Positions 36,554 to 45,190 of a DNA stretch of 64,000 nt are shown here, piece after piece. Each line of letters begins with the position of its first letter. Positions within the stretch are counted from its first letter, which is position 1. The position numbers were made by a program, and so were the translations under genes. Source of the DNA: Winogradskyella ursingii. Its GTDB lineage: Bacteria; Bacteroidota; Bacteroidia; Flavobacteriales; Flavobacteriaceae. The notes beneath the pieces were generated by a model. The model was not told the origin of the DNA. It ran no database searches and worked only from the letters and a program-made list of their open reading frames with translations. The stretch lies in assembly GCF_013403975.1 (NCBI RefSeq), contig NZ_JABFDH010000002.1:558001-622000 (forward strand), in the 5' to 3' direction.

Positions 36554-39071
36554 AAATAAGCTTTTACTAATAGGTTGGGATGCTGCAGACTGGAAATTAA
36601 TTGGGCCACTTATTGCAAAAGGTCATATGCCTGCTTTAAAATCTATAATAGATGATGGCGTTTATGGTAACATGAGCACTATGAATCCACCGTTTTCACC
36701 AATGCTTTGGACAAGTGTCGCAACTGGAAAAACTCCAGACAAACATGGTGTACAAGGGTTTATTGAGCTAATGCCAGACATGCAAGGTATACGGCCAGTT
36801 ACTACCAACTCAAGGACGACTAGAGCATTATGGAACATTTTTCATAATCAAGGACTTAAGAGTAATCTGGTTGGCTGGTGGCCTAGTTTTCCTGCCGAAC
36901 CTATAAATGGTGTTGTTGTTTCAGATAAGTTCCAAAAAGTGAGCAAAGACCCTAAAAAACCATCACCAATAATTGAGGGTTGCATACATCCAAAGGAAAT
37001 GGTTTCAAAACTCAAGAATTTAAGAATGTTTCCTCACGAGATTACAAGTGAACATATCCTGCCTTTTATTCCACAGGCTGCCAAAGTAGACCAAGAAAAA
37101 GACAATGGCTTAAGTGCTTTTGCTAAAATGATGGCCCAGACCGTTTCACTTCATAATGCATCCACATACTTACAACGAGAGACGGATTGGGATTTTATGG
37201 CAATTTATCACGATTATATAGATCATTTTTGTCATGCTTTTATGAAATTTCACCCGCCTCTATTGCCTGGTGTACCAGAGGAACGTTACGAGATTTATAA
37301 AGATTGTATAAACGGAGCTTATAGGTTTCAAGATATGATGTTGGGCCGCACATTAGAGTTAATAGATGATGATACGACCGTGATCATTATGTCCGACCAC
37401 GGGTATGAAGCTGGCATAAATCGTATTTTAAAAATGCCTAAACTTAATGCTGCTCCAGCTCTTGAGCATCGCCAATTCGGAATATTTGTGGCAAAAGGGC
37501 CTCATATTAAAAAGAAAGAAAAAGTTTTTGGACTAGGGCTTATAGATATTGCCCCTACTATATTGCACCATTTTAATTTACCTATAGGCAAGGATATGGA
37601 TGGCAAAGTAGCGCTGGACATATTCACAGAACCCAGAAAACCTAAATATATAAAGAGTTGGGATGACTTAGATGGTGATTTTGGCGAATCAGAAAAGGAA
37701 AAGGTCGATCGATATGATGATCAAGAGGCCATGGAACAACTTATTGAGCTGGGCTACATAGATCGGCCAGATGAGAAAAAAGAGGTCGCCATAAAAAAAA
37801 CCAAGTGTGATTTAAAACAAAATTTAGCCAGTGTGTTTTCAGGTAAAAAAGATTTTGCCAAGGCTAAAAACATTTTACTCGAGCTAATTACGGAAAAAGA
37901 GCCTATCGATATAGCACCATATCTGTCTGACCTAATAGCGATTTGTATTGCAACCAAATCTTATGATGAAGCGGAAAAGTATTTGAACCAGCTTAAAAAA
38001 CAGGAAACAACTATAAACTTTAACTACAATTTTATTGAAAGTGAGATACTAACGGGACAAGGGTTTTATAAAAAAGCCATAGAAGTATTAAAAAACATAA
38101 AGCTTACGAGGAGAAATAGCTCAGAATATTTCTTTAGACTGGGTAATTTAAATGCCTTGTTGGGTAATTACGAAGAGGCTAAAGGATATTTAGAAAATGC
38201 AATTGAAATAGAACCAGACAAAGCTAAATATCAACGCCTTATGGCTGAAATATATTATCAAACCAAAGAATATGAGGAGTCTGCCGAGCACGCCCTAACA
38301 GCCATTGAATTGGTAAAGTATTTTCCTGATGCTCATTATGTGTTGGGAAAAGCGCTCGAAAAACTTGGAGACTTGAAAAATGCCAAAATAGCGTTCGAAA
38401 CCGCATCAGCACTAAAACCGAAAACCTTTAGGTTAGCTGAAATTGCCAAAGAAAATATAAGTAATAAGCTTTTAAAAACAGAAAACAAACAAGGGAATTT
38501 AAGCTATTTGTATTATAAAAATCAAATTGTAATAGTATCCGGCCTACCAAGGTCAGGCACTTCATTAATGATGCAAATGCTCGATAAGGCAGGATTGGAC
38601 ATTTTAACTGATGGTAAGCGTAAAGCTAATGAATCTAATCCTAAAGGCTTTTATGAATACGAGCCTGTAATGAGTATTCATAAAGATAATGGTTGGTTAA
38701 CACATGCTCAAGACCACGTGGTCAAAGTGGTTGCGCCTCTTCTTAAACACTTGGATTTGCAATATCGTTATAAAGTTATTTTTATGACAAGAGATTTAGG
38801 TCAGGTTGTTGCTTCTCAACAGAAGATGGTCGGTAAGGATCCAGAATCCTATCCTACACAATTGATAAATAATTACAAAAAATTAATCAAATCTGTTGAT
38901 AATTGGAATCATAACCAACCCGGAGTTGAGCTAATACAATTAAACTATCTTGACGTTATAAATTCTCCAAAGCAATGTTTAGAAACTATAGAAAATTTTA
39001 TTGGTTTAAAATTAAACACTTCTGAGGCAATTAAATGTGTTGATAAATCTTTATATAGAAACAGAGTATAA
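36540..39071 (+). CDS. Alkaline phosphatase-family phosphodiesterase fused to TPRs and a sulfotransferase
   Basis: About 843 residues in three parts. (1) Residues about 8-390 are a type I phosphodiesterase/nucleotide pyrophosphatase-like domain: IGWDAADWKLIGPLIAKG, NPPFSPMLWTSVATGKTPDK (nucleophile region, with Ser), IYHDYIDHFCH and MSDHGYEAG. (2) Residues about 440-650 are TPR repeats (RLGNLNALLGNYEEAKGYLE, AHYVLGKALEKLGDLKNAKI). (3) Residues about 670-843 are a sulfotransferase-like domain with the 5' PAPS loop VSGLPRSGTSLMMQML. No signal peptide or membrane segment. I chose ATG 36540 (MSQNKNKLLLIGWDAAD) because an upstream start at 36486 adds residues of no family match. The substrate is unknown. 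Confidence 0.85.
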   Translation: MSQNKNKLLLIGWDAADWKLIGPLIAKGHMPALKSIIDDGVYGNMSTMNPPFSPMLWTSVATGKTPDKHGVQGFIELMPDMQGIRPVTTNSRTTRALWNIFHNQGLKSNLVGWWPSFPAEPINGVVVSDKFQKVSKDPKKPSPIIEGCIHPKEMVSKLKNLRMFPHEITSEHILPFIPQAAKVDQEKDNGLSAFAKMMAQTVSLHNASTYLQRETDWDFMAIYHDYIDHFCHAFMKFHPPLLPGVPEERYEIYKDCINGAYRFQDMMLGRTLELIDDDTTVIIMSDHGYEAGINRILKMPKLNAAPALEHRQFGIFVAKGPHIKKKEKVFGLGLIDIAPTILHHFNLPIGKDMDGKVALDIFTEPRKPKYIKSWDDLDGDFGESEKEKVDRYDDQEAMEQLIELGYIDRPDEKKEVAIKKTKCDLKQNLASVFSGKKDFAKAKNILLELITEKEPIDIAPYLSDLIAICIATKSYDEAEKYLNQLKKQETTINFNYNFIESEILTGQGFYKKAIEVLKNIKLTRRNSSEYFFRLGNLNALLGNYEEAKGYLENAIEIEPDKAKYQRLMAEIYYQTKEYEESAEHALTAIELVKYFPDAHYVLGKALEKLGDLKNAKIAFETASALKPKTFRLAEIAKENISNKLLKTENKQGNLSYLYYKNQIVIVSGLPRSGTSLMMQMLDKAGLDILTDGKRKANESNPKGFYEYEPVMSIHKDNGWLTHAQDHVVKVVAPLLKHLDLQYRYKVIFMTRDLGQVVASQQKMVGKDPESYPTQLINNYKKLIKSVDNWNHNQPGVELIQLNYLDVINSPKQCLETIENFIGLKLNTSEAIKCVDKSLYRNRV

Positions 39072-39166
39072 TCCATTTTAATAATAGGCTGAAGTTTTAA
39101 ACCTTTTAACCACAGAGCATAAAATCTTACAGAACTAACGGATTTTTGGAGTATTTGATAGTTTTT

Positions 39167-41428
39167 CTATTTGTCAAATTTCTTAAGCAAAGCAGGTAAA
39201 TAAAATATATCCGTTATTAAAGCAATAGCAACGGTCACAGCACAAAGCAAACCAAAATCCTTAACGGATGGCGTTGCGCTTGAGGCGATAATTAAAAACC
39301 CACCAACCAATGCGATTGTTGTAGAAATCAATGCGCTTCCCGTATAATTCATCGCATTATCCATGCGTTCTTTTGGTGAGCCTTTTATGTTTTTGCTTCG
39401 TCTGTATTTATGTACCAAATGAATGGTATCGTCCATAGCTATACCCAACATAATTGGTGTTATCATTGCCGTGGTCACATCAAGCGGAATATCTAACAAA
39501 CTCATAAAAATAGCTAAGACGGCAAGCGGCAGTAAATTTGGAATAAGGACTAGGAGTGTTGTTCTTAAGCTTTTTATAAAAATCCATAGGCAAAGAAATG
39601 CCACAAAAAAAGCTGCAAAAAACGATTTGAATTGGGTTTCCAAAATAAAATTATTGAGCTGTGCAAATACAACCGCAAAGCCGTTGATCTTCAGCTTGTA
39701 GTTTTCAGTATTAAAAGTGGCATTAAAATCTTGTTCAATATCCTCCAACACTTTTTCTAGTTCAGAAGTTTTCATTTCGCCCAACGTCAACGTGAAGCCT
39801 GCGGTTGATAAATCTTCAGAAAACAGCTTAAAAAAACTGTTATCATTACTATCAACTTCGGCCAAGGTGTTTTTTAATTTTGCTTCAGAAATGTTGGACT
39901 GAAATAAAACTGGAGTTCGCTTTTCTAAAAACGATTTTATGGTAATTACAGAAACAGGACTCGCAATTAAAGGGTTTTCTTCCAATTTGTTTTGAAAATC
40001 TTCAAGCTGTTTTATGGCATCTTTATTCAGTATAGCATCACCATTTGCTGTAGAAATATTGAGCTGTAAACGGTTACTTCCACCAAGTTCAACTTCAACG
40101 GTTCTTAAATCTTGTTTTGCTTTTCCTTCAGCCAAAAGATTACGGGAATTGGTATCAACCTTAACTTGAAAAATGGAATAAATCCCAAATAAAAGCACTG
40201 CCGAAAAGCCCACAATTATGGTCGTTTTATATTGGGAGGTCACAATATTAATCCAATTAATGAATGCATTTTGATTCCACTTCTTGAGGCTTAAAAGCGG
40301 TTTGGCCTTTTCAAAATTATGGGTCATAAAACTGAAGCCAATGATCGTAATAACATATACCAAAATAAAACTTAGCAATAGGCCAATACACGTAAAAACT
40401 CCCATATTCTTAAACGCTGGTAAAGGTGACAAATACAGCGCAAAATAACCCACAAATGTGGTCAACGTAGTGTAAAAACAAGGTGTAAGACTTTTTCGAA
40501 TGGCAATGGTCAACAGATCAATTTTGTTCAAAGATTGATTTAAAATCCCTTCTTTATGATAAATGTTAATGATATGCACCGCATCACTAACACTGTAAAC
40601 CATTAATATGGTCGGGATGAGCATAGAAATCATGTTCAGCGCAAAGCCCAATGATGTAATAAGTCCAAACAACAAGGTTATCGGTACAGCTACCGATAAC
40701 AGCGAAATAATTAAATACCGCTTACTCGGCAACATAAACAAGAGTAAAATTGTGATTACCAAAACGGTTAAAACACCAAAAGTTAGGCTCTCTTTATAAA
40801 TGCCTTTACTGTACGCTTCGTTTAAAACTGGCGGACCGGTTAAATAATAATTTGAAAATTCCTTGTCTAAGATTGTGCGTATTTCTCCAGCGATATCCTT
40901 CCGCTTTGCTTCAATCGTCGGTGTTGGATTTAATTGAATGTAAAAGAATTGGTTTTTATAATCTTTGGTCACCAATTGTGAAGTAATATTCGGCAGTTTT
41001 GAAAATAGGCTTTTTAAGCCCTTTTCACTTCTTTTTGAATTGTAGAGGTCATCAAAATTGATTTTACTGTTAGCATAAATAGGATATTTGGCTTTTGCCA
41101 AACTAAACGTCGTTTTAACGTAAGGTAAATTCTCAAAGTCCTTATGAAGATTTTTTAAGGTATTTATTTCGGTTTCACCAATGGCATTTTCAACAGGAAG
41201 CATGGCAATAAAGATTTCGTCCGAACCAAAATTTTCTTGAAAATCTATATAAGCTTTATAACTTGGGTCATCTTCTAAAAACCAAATTCCCAATGAATTG
41301 TCTACGTTGAGTTTATTGATGGTTTGATATGCTGACACAATCATCAAAATTGCGAGAACGGCAATAATTGCTATTCTAAATTTGATTATGGTTGATATGA
41401 TGTTTTGAAGTTTCCTCATTTTTGTCAT
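39167..41428 (-). CDS. MMPL/RND-superfamily exporter
   Basis: 753 residues with about twelve membrane segments in two six-helix halves, each preceded by a large periplasmic loop (about 45-210 and 430-600), the layout of the MMPL/RND superfamily. The sterol-sensing-like helices (SVSDAVHIINIYHKE and GIAMDDTIHLVHKYRRS) carry the acidic residues typical of proton-coupled transport. MMPL proteins often export lipids. It is the last gene downstream of the type III PKS block (next gene 63 bases away, with a repeat in the gap), so exporting the cluster's product is the natural hypothesis. Not proven by sequence. Confidence 0.85.
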   Translation of the reverse strand: MTKMRKLQNIISTIIKFRIAIIAVLAILMIVSAYQTINKLNVDNSLGIWFLEDDPSYKAYIDFQENFGSDEIFIAMLPVENAIGETEINTLKNLHKDFENLPYVKTTFSLAKAKYPIYANSKINFDDLYNSKRSEKGLKSLFSKLPNITSQLVTKDYKNQFFYIQLNPTPTIEAKRKDIAGEIRTILDKEFSNYYLTGPPVLNEAYSKGIYKESLTFGVLTVLVITILLLFMLPSKRYLIISLLSVAVPITLLFGLITSLGFALNMISMLIPTILMVYSVSDAVHIINIYHKEGILNQSLNKIDLLTIAIRKSLTPCFYTTLTTFVGYFALYLSPLPAFKNMGVFTCIGLLLSFILVYVITIIGFSFMTHNFEKAKPLLSLKKWNQNAFINWINIVTSQYKTTIIVGFSAVLLFGIYSIFQVKVDTNSRNLLAEGKAKQDLRTVEVELGGSNRLQLNISTANGDAILNKDAIKQLEDFQNKLEENPLIASPVSVITIKSFLEKRTPVLFQSNISEAKLKNTLAEVDSNDNSFFKLFSEDLSTAGFTLTLGEMKTSELEKVLEDIEQDFNATFNTENYKLKINGFAVVFAQLNNFILETQFKSFFAAFFVAFLCLWIFIKSLRTTLLVLIPNLLPLAVLAIFMSLLDIPLDVTTAMITPIMLGIAMDDTIHLVHKYRRSKNIKGSPKERMDNAMNYTGSALISTTIALVGGFLIIASSATPSVKDFGLLCAVTVAIALITDIFYLPALLKKFDK

Positions 41429-41434
41429 TTCTGC

Positions 41435-41459
41435 CTTTCGACTATGCTCAAGATAAACT
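41435..41459. repeat. Dispersed repeat, TTCGACTATGCTCAAGATAAACT type
   Basis: It resembles one arm of the TCTCGACTACGCTCGA repeat at 42434 and lies between the MMPL and phosphopantetheinyl transferase genes. Confidence 0.5.
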
Positions 41460-41491
41460 ACGGCGAGAATCCATTTTATTATAGTTTACAG

Positions 41492-42088
41492 TCATGAGAT
41501 TCCTGCCTTCGCAGGAATGACAGTACTCTCAAAAGCATAAGCACCAAAAATACCATGATGACTAATGCTCACGTTAATTTTATCCGAATCAAAACTAACA
41601 CTTGGAATCCCAAACTCTGATTTCTGAAATTTTAATTTTGAAATAGGAACCTGATATGTTTTTGAAATACGTTCCATCAAAGCCGCTTTGGTTTCACCAC
41701 TTTGCGATTTGTAATCTTTTACATTAAATGGAATGACTTCAGAATTCATTTTGAAAGGGTTCAACCGTGCTTCAGAAATTATATATTTTGAAGTTATTCT
41801 TGATTGTACGAAAAATTCAAAATCTTTGAAACGTACTTTTTGGTTTTCATTTTGAAATGAACATTCAAAAGATTTTGGATTGTAAAATCGGCTCGGGTTT
41901 AATTGTGTGTAAAGTTTATATGTAGCTTCTTTCATGGACCACAATTGCCACACTGTTAAAAACGGATTATCAGAATTTTGAATGTATTGTTGCTCATTTG
42001 GCGTAAACAATTTTTCTAAAAAGCGAGGTCGTTGCCAATTGGACGCTCGTTTTGCTTCAGCTAAATCAACAATATCATTGCCAACCAT
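41492..42088 (-). CDS. 4'-phosphopantetheinyl transferase superfamily protein
   Basis: 198 residues of the Sfp/AcpS fold: N-terminal MVGNDIVDLAEAKR (Mg-binding Asp), LFTPNEQQYI, and the central signature LWSMKEATYKL. It transfers phosphopantetheine from CoA to the serine of a carrier protein; the obvious substrate is the ACP gene it overlaps by one base at 42088. The last nine residues (VIPAKAGIS) come from a dispersed palindromic repeat at 41496-41521, so the native C-terminus probably ended earlier. Other family members usually end without such a tail. Confidence 0.88.
   Translation of the reverse strand: MVGNDIVDLAEAKRASNWQRPRFLEKLFTPNEQQYIQNSDNPFLTVWQLWSMKEATYKLYTQLNPSRFYNPKSFECSFQNENQKVRFKDFEFFVQSRITSKYIISEARLNPFKMNSEVIPFNVKDYKSQSGETKAALMERISKTYQVPISKLKFQKSEFGIPSVSFDSDKINVSISHHGIFGAYAFESTVIPAKAGIS
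41496..41521. repeat. Dispersed palindromic repeat inside the 3' end of the PPTase gene
   Basis: GAGATTCCTGC, CTTC, GCAGGAATGAC, the reverse-oriented copy of the element at 21937. It encodes the peptide VIPAKAGIS and is followed directly by the TGA stop of the gene. Confidence 0.85.
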
Positions 42089-42339
42089 TAGCTTTCCAGT
42101 TTGGAATTTATAATTTCCATAGCCGATTTCACATCGAGCATTTGTTCCATGTCTTCGTTTTCCAACCTTATGTCAAATTCATCTTCGATATCTAATATGA
42201 TGTCCACCAGATTTGCTGAATTTATTTTTAAATCCTTAACAAAATCAGTGTCTTCATTTAGGTTTTTAAAGGCTTCTTCGTCTTGAACGTATGGCGCAAT
42301 TATGTTTTTTAATTTAGGGATTAATTCTTCTTTGGTCAT
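42088..42339 (-). CDS. Acyl carrier protein (dedicated, cluster-linked)
   Basis: 83 residues, the size and helical pattern of an ACP. The phosphopantetheine serine is Ser41 in KINSANLVDIILDIEDEFDI; the normal D-S-L is N-S-A-N-L here, so it differs from a housekeeping AcpP. Acidic overall, cytoplasmic. It overlaps the downstream phosphopantetheinyl transferase by one base, which is a strong hint that they work together. It lies 123 bases downstream of the ketosynthase, across a strong inverted repeat. Confidence 0.9.
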   Translation of the reverse strand: MTKEELIPKLKNIIAPYVQDEEAFKNLNEDTDFVKDLKINSANLVDIILDIEDEFDIRLENEDMEQMLDVKSAMEIINSKLES

Positions 42340-42401
42340 AGCATGTTTTTGTATCGTAAAGTTAAGCTATTAATAAGACACATCAAATAATCCTTTCTGT
42401 C

Positions 42402-42451
42402 TTCTCGAGCGTAGTCGAGAGGTTTTTATGACGTTCTCGACTACGCTCGAA
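42402..42451. repeat. Strong inverted repeat between the ketosynthase and ACP genes
   Basis: The 16-base arms TCGAGCGTAGTCGAGA (42405-42420) and TCTCGACTACGCTCGA (42435-42450) are perfect reverse complements with a 14-base spacer. It would form a very stable hairpin in mRNA inside the operon and could lower downstream expression or protect the upstream part. It is a repeat-type element rather than a classical terminator, as no T-run follows. Confidence 0.85.
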
Positions 42452-42462
42452 CTGATAGTGAA

Positions 42463-43737
42463 TTAAACTTGAAGTCTTTTAAACACCACACAAGCATTAA
42501 CATCGCCAAATCCAAAACTCGCTTTTGCCATGATATCAAAGTTCATATCAAGTTTTTCTGTCGGAATTTTTTCGGAATCGATAAGTTCTTCAATTTCTGG
42601 ATGCAAATCTTCACAGTTGATGTTTGGTGCAATAAATTGTTCTTTGAGTTGAATTATGCTCGCCACACATTCGATTGTTCCAGCAGCAGCCAAACAATGG
42701 CCAATCATTGATTTAGTAGAATTGATATACGGAAAATCATTACCGTTTCTGTTTAACGCTTTTGTCCAGTTTTCAATTTCAAGACTGTCTTTTGACGTTG
42801 CGGTTAGATGACCATTGATCACCTCAACATCATTAGCATTTATTCCTGAATTTTCAATCGCTTTTATAATACATCGTTGAACTGCTTTTGGGTTTGGTGC
42901 TGTTAAAGTTCCTCCTTGCCGCTGACCTCCAGAATTGATTTCTCCTCCCAAAACCTCAGCATGAATTGTTGCTCCGCGTTCTAAGGCGCTTTCTAGAGAT
43001 TCCAAAACCATAGCACCTGCTCCACTTCCTGGTACAAAACCTGAAGCTGAAGCGCTCATTGATCTTGATCCTTGCTCTGGGTTATTGTTGTGTTTGTAGG
43101 TCATTACGCGCATGGCATCAAATCCGCCCCAAATATATGGTCCGTCATCACTGCAACTGCCCACTAACATGCGTTTGGCTTTTCCATTTTGAATACGGTC
43201 AAAACCCATTAAAAGTGCTTCTGTTCCTGTTGTGCAAGCTGAAGAATTTGTTGTAACCTGGTTGCCCAAACCTAACATTCCACTTAAATATGCACTTACT
43301 CCACTTGCCATAGTTTGTAGTACAACTGTGCTTCCCAATCGGCGCACATTGCCTTCATCGACTCCGTAAATGGCTTCACGAAATTTCTCAATTCCGGAGG
43401 TTCCTGTGCCAAAAATTAATCCTGTTTCATAATCCAATTCACTAGCTTCGTTTTTTTCAAAACCAGCATCTTTCCATGCATCTACTCCTGCTATACAGCC
43501 ATATAAAATTCCCGAACTATTAAATCCTCTCTGTTGTAAATTGGTAAAGTATTTTGATTTTAATTCGTCTGAAATATTGGGAACGCCTCCGATTTGGCAA
43601 GAAAAATTGAGGTCTTTTAGTTTTTGGTGGAATGTAATTCCTGATCTTCCACTTTTTAGAGCATCTGTAAATTCTGTGACTCCGACCCCATTTGGTGCTA
43701 CCACTCCCAAACCTGTTATGACTACTCTTTTTTTCAT
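42463..43737 (-). CDS. Beta-ketoacyl-ACP synthase, FabF-like
   Basis: 424 residues of the thiolase fold. The active-site cysteine is Cys168 in NSSACTTGTEAL; the two histidines lie in VINGHLTATSKDSLE and SMIGHCLAAAG. The N-terminus MKKRVVITGLGVVAPNGVGV is typical of FabF/KS-II proteins. It condenses malonyl-ACP with an acyl-ACP. Its place between a FabZ-like gene and an ACP, away from the housekeeping fabH-acc genes at 50383-53341, marks it as a dedicated chain-building enzyme. It lacks any fused module. Confidence 0.92.
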   Translation of the reverse strand: MKKRVVITGLGVVAPNGVGVTEFTDALKSGRSGITFHQKLKDLNFSCQIGGVPNISDELKSKYFTNLQQRGFNSSGILYGCIAGVDAWKDAGFEKNEASELDYETGLIFGTGTSGIEKFREAIYGVDEGNVRRLGSTVVLQTMASGVSAYLSGMLGLGNQVTTNSSACTTGTEALLMGFDRIQNGKAKRMLVGSCSDDGPYIWGGFDAMRVMTYKHNNNPEQGSRSMSASASGFVPGSGAGAMVLESLESALERGATIHAEVLGGEINSGGQRQGGTLTAPNPKAVQRCIIKAIENSGINANDVEVINGHLTATSKDSLEIENWTKALNRNGNDFPYINSTKSMIGHCLAAAGTIECVASIIQLKEQFIAPNINCEDLHPEIEELIDSEKIPTEKLDMNFDIMAKASFGFGDVNACVVFKRLQV

Positions 43738-43742
43738 GTCTA

Positions 43743-43768
43743 CTTCCCGTGAAAACGGGAATCTTTTT
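43743..43768. repeat. Dispersed palindromic repeat, TTCCC...GGGAATCTTTTT type
   Basis: CTTCCCG, TGAAAA, CGGGAATCTTTTT, immediately upstream of the ketosynthase start. Confidence 0.65.
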
Positions 43769-43779
43769 AATTAACTTAT

Positions 43780-43810
43780 ACCTACAAGGTATTGAAAATC
43801 TCGCGGGATA
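43780..43810. repeat. Dispersed repeat, ACCTACAAGGTATTGAAAATC type
   Basis: Part of a family with the ACCTGCTAGG/ACCTTGCAGG elements at 44338 and 61773. It lies in the gap between the FabZ-like gene and the ketosynthase. Confidence 0.4.
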
Positions 43811-43843
43811 TTTTAGTCATTGTGTTCATCGCTTTGCGATTAT

Positions 43844-43867
43844 GAGATTCCTGCCTACGCAGGAATG
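43844..43867. repeat. Dispersed palindromic repeat at the 3' end of the FabZ-like gene
   Basis: GAGATTCCTGC, CTAC, GCAGGAATG. The last codons of the FabZ-like gene (IPA) and its TAG stop (43855-43857) lie inside this copy. Confidence 0.8.
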
Positions 43868-44298
43868 TGTATCATGCCCGAAATTTTTCCACGTGCAACC
43901 AATTGCTCTTTTTCATTAATCATCTTTACATTACACTTCAATTTATTAAATCGAAATACTTCTTTTTCTGAAATGACAGTTACTTTTTCATTAGGCAAAA
44001 CCGGCAAATAAAAATCCATTTGATGTGACGTCAATGCTATTTGTGGGTTTGTGCTATCATCTAATTCATTTCTCATTAAAAATATTCCTAGACAAACTAA
44101 TCCGATTTGCGCCATGCATTCCGTTAATATAACGCCAGGCGTTATGGGATTGTCCTTAAAATGACCTTTGTAAAACGTTTCGTCGCTTTTAAAGGTGTAG
44201 TGGCCTTTGATCTTTTCTTCTGAAATTTCATCTATGCCATCGACAAATAGAAATGGATTTTGATAGGGTAAAAGGTTTATGATGTCTACTTTCTTCAT
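43855..44298 (-). CDS. FabZ-like 3-hydroxyacyl-ACP dehydratase (hotdog fold)
   Basis: 147 residues. The FabZ signatures are INLLPYQNPFLFVDGI and the helix YKGHFKDNPITPGVILTECMAQIG, with histidine in GHF and glutamate in TECMAQ as in FabZ. It dehydrates 3-hydroxyacyl-ACP to trans-2-enoyl-ACP. Its last residues (HIPA) and stop are supplied by a dispersed repeat. It lies upstream of the ketosynthase and downstream of the enoyl reductase, giving dehydratase, reductase and condensing enzyme together. Confidence 0.88.
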   Translation of the reverse strand: MKKVDIINLLPYQNPFLFVDGIDEISEEKIKGHYTFKSDETFYKGHFKDNPITPGVILTECMAQIGLVCLGIFLMRNELDDSTNPQIALTSHQMDFYLPVLPNEKVTVISEKEVFRFNKLKCNVKMINEKEQLVARGKISGMIHIPA

Positions 44299-44302
44299 GT
44301 TT

Positions 44303-44327
44303 GTAATTCCTGCGAACGGGAATCTTC
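44303..44327. repeat. Dispersed palindromic repeat, hybrid type
   Basis: GTAATTCCTGCGAACGGGAATCTTC, between the enoyl reductase and FabZ-like genes, combining the ATTCCTGC left arm with the GGGAATCTT right arm. Confidence 0.6.
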
Positions 44328-44337
44328 TTTTTGTTAT

Positions 44338-44370
44338 AGACCTGCTAGGTTTTTAAAACCTGCTAGGTCT
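44338..44370. repeat. Inverted/tandem repeat ACCTGCTAGG
   Basis: AGACCTGCTAGG, TTTTTAAAA, CCTGCTAGGTCT. The outer AGACCT/AGGTCT arms are complementary, and CCTGCTAGGT is present twice. It lies 10 bases beyond the stop of the enoyl reductase gene. Confidence 0.7.
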
Positions 44371-44380
44371 TTTGTCAGAT

Positions 44381-45175
44381 TCAACTTAAATGCTCCCCTC
44401 CATCTACTGGGATCACTGTTCCCGTAATCCAAGACGCTTCGTCTTTACTTAATAAATATACGGCATTTGCCACATCTTTTGGTTGCGTTAATTTCTTATT
44501 GGGATTTCGTTTTAAAGTATGCTCAATTATTTTATCGCTTCCAGGAATCATCCGTAATGATGATGTATCTGTAACGCCAGCCTGTATGCAATTGGCTTTA
44601 ATTCCGTATGGTGCAAACTCAAGTGCGACATTTCTCGTGATAGCTTCGAGCGTGACTTTGGCTGCTGAAACTGCAGCATAATTTGGCCAAGCTTTAGTAT
44701 TGCCTTCGCTTGTAAAACTTATGATTCTGGAATCTTCTGAAAACAGATCCGCTTCAAAAATAGTTTTTGTCCAATCATAAAGACTTATTGCCATAGCATT
44801 TATGGTTAAATTGAAATCATCATTTTTTAATTCTGGTTTTTCGTTTGAAACCATAGGTTTTAAATTGCCTTTTGCTACGCTGTGAACTAGAGTTCTGATC
44901 TTACCATTTCCTCCAAATATTTCTTTTAATTCTTCAATAACTTCATTTCGTTTTTCGACTTTAAAAGCATCTATATTAAAGGATTTAAACTTTACTCCTT
45001 CATTTTTTATAGTTTCAAATTCTGCCTGAATTTCGTCTTCCTGCAATCTCGAATTTCTGTGAACTATACAGATATTCATACCGTGTTTCGCGAGCTTTTT
45101 TGCTGTTGCCAAGCCTAAGCCACTACTGCCTCCCAAAATGAGTGCCCAATAATTTTTGTTTTTGAATTCTTTCAT
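44381..45175 (-). CDS. Enoyl-ACP reductase-like SDR (FabL/FabI type)
   Basis: 264 residues of short-chain dehydrogenase. The NAD(P)-binding start is ALILGGSSGLGLATAKKLA. The catalytic pair has the Y-x6-K spacing of FabI/FabL (YAAVSAAKVTLEAITRNVAL), not the Y-x3-K of FabG, so I call it an enoyl-ACP reductase rather than a ketoreductase. The C-terminal GVTDTSSLRMIPG and TGTVIPVDGGEHL also resemble FabL. I chose ATG 45175 (MKEFKNKNYWALILGG); an ATG at 45205 adds ten residues encoded in a dispersed repeat. It sits between the type III PKS and FabZ-like genes. Confidence 0.85.
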   Translation of the reverse strand: MKEFKNKNYWALILGGSSGLGLATAKKLAKHGMNICIVHRNSRLQEDEIQAEFETIKNEGVKFKSFNIDAFKVEKRNEVIEELKEIFGGNGKIRTLVHSVAKGNLKPMVSNEKPELKNDDFNLTINAMAISLYDWTKTIFEADLFSEDSRIISFTSEGNTKAWPNYAAVSAAKVTLEAITRNVALEFAPYGIKANCIQAGVTDTSSLRMIPGSDKIIEHTLKRNPNKKLTQPKDVANAVYLLSKDEASWITGTVIPVDGGEHLS

Positions 45176-45190
45176 ATTTTTAATAATAAT

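Noticed and set aside
42402-42451. Considered as a CRISPR repeat pair
   Set aside because: There are only two arms, they are inverted rather than direct, and there is no regular spacer array or cas gene.
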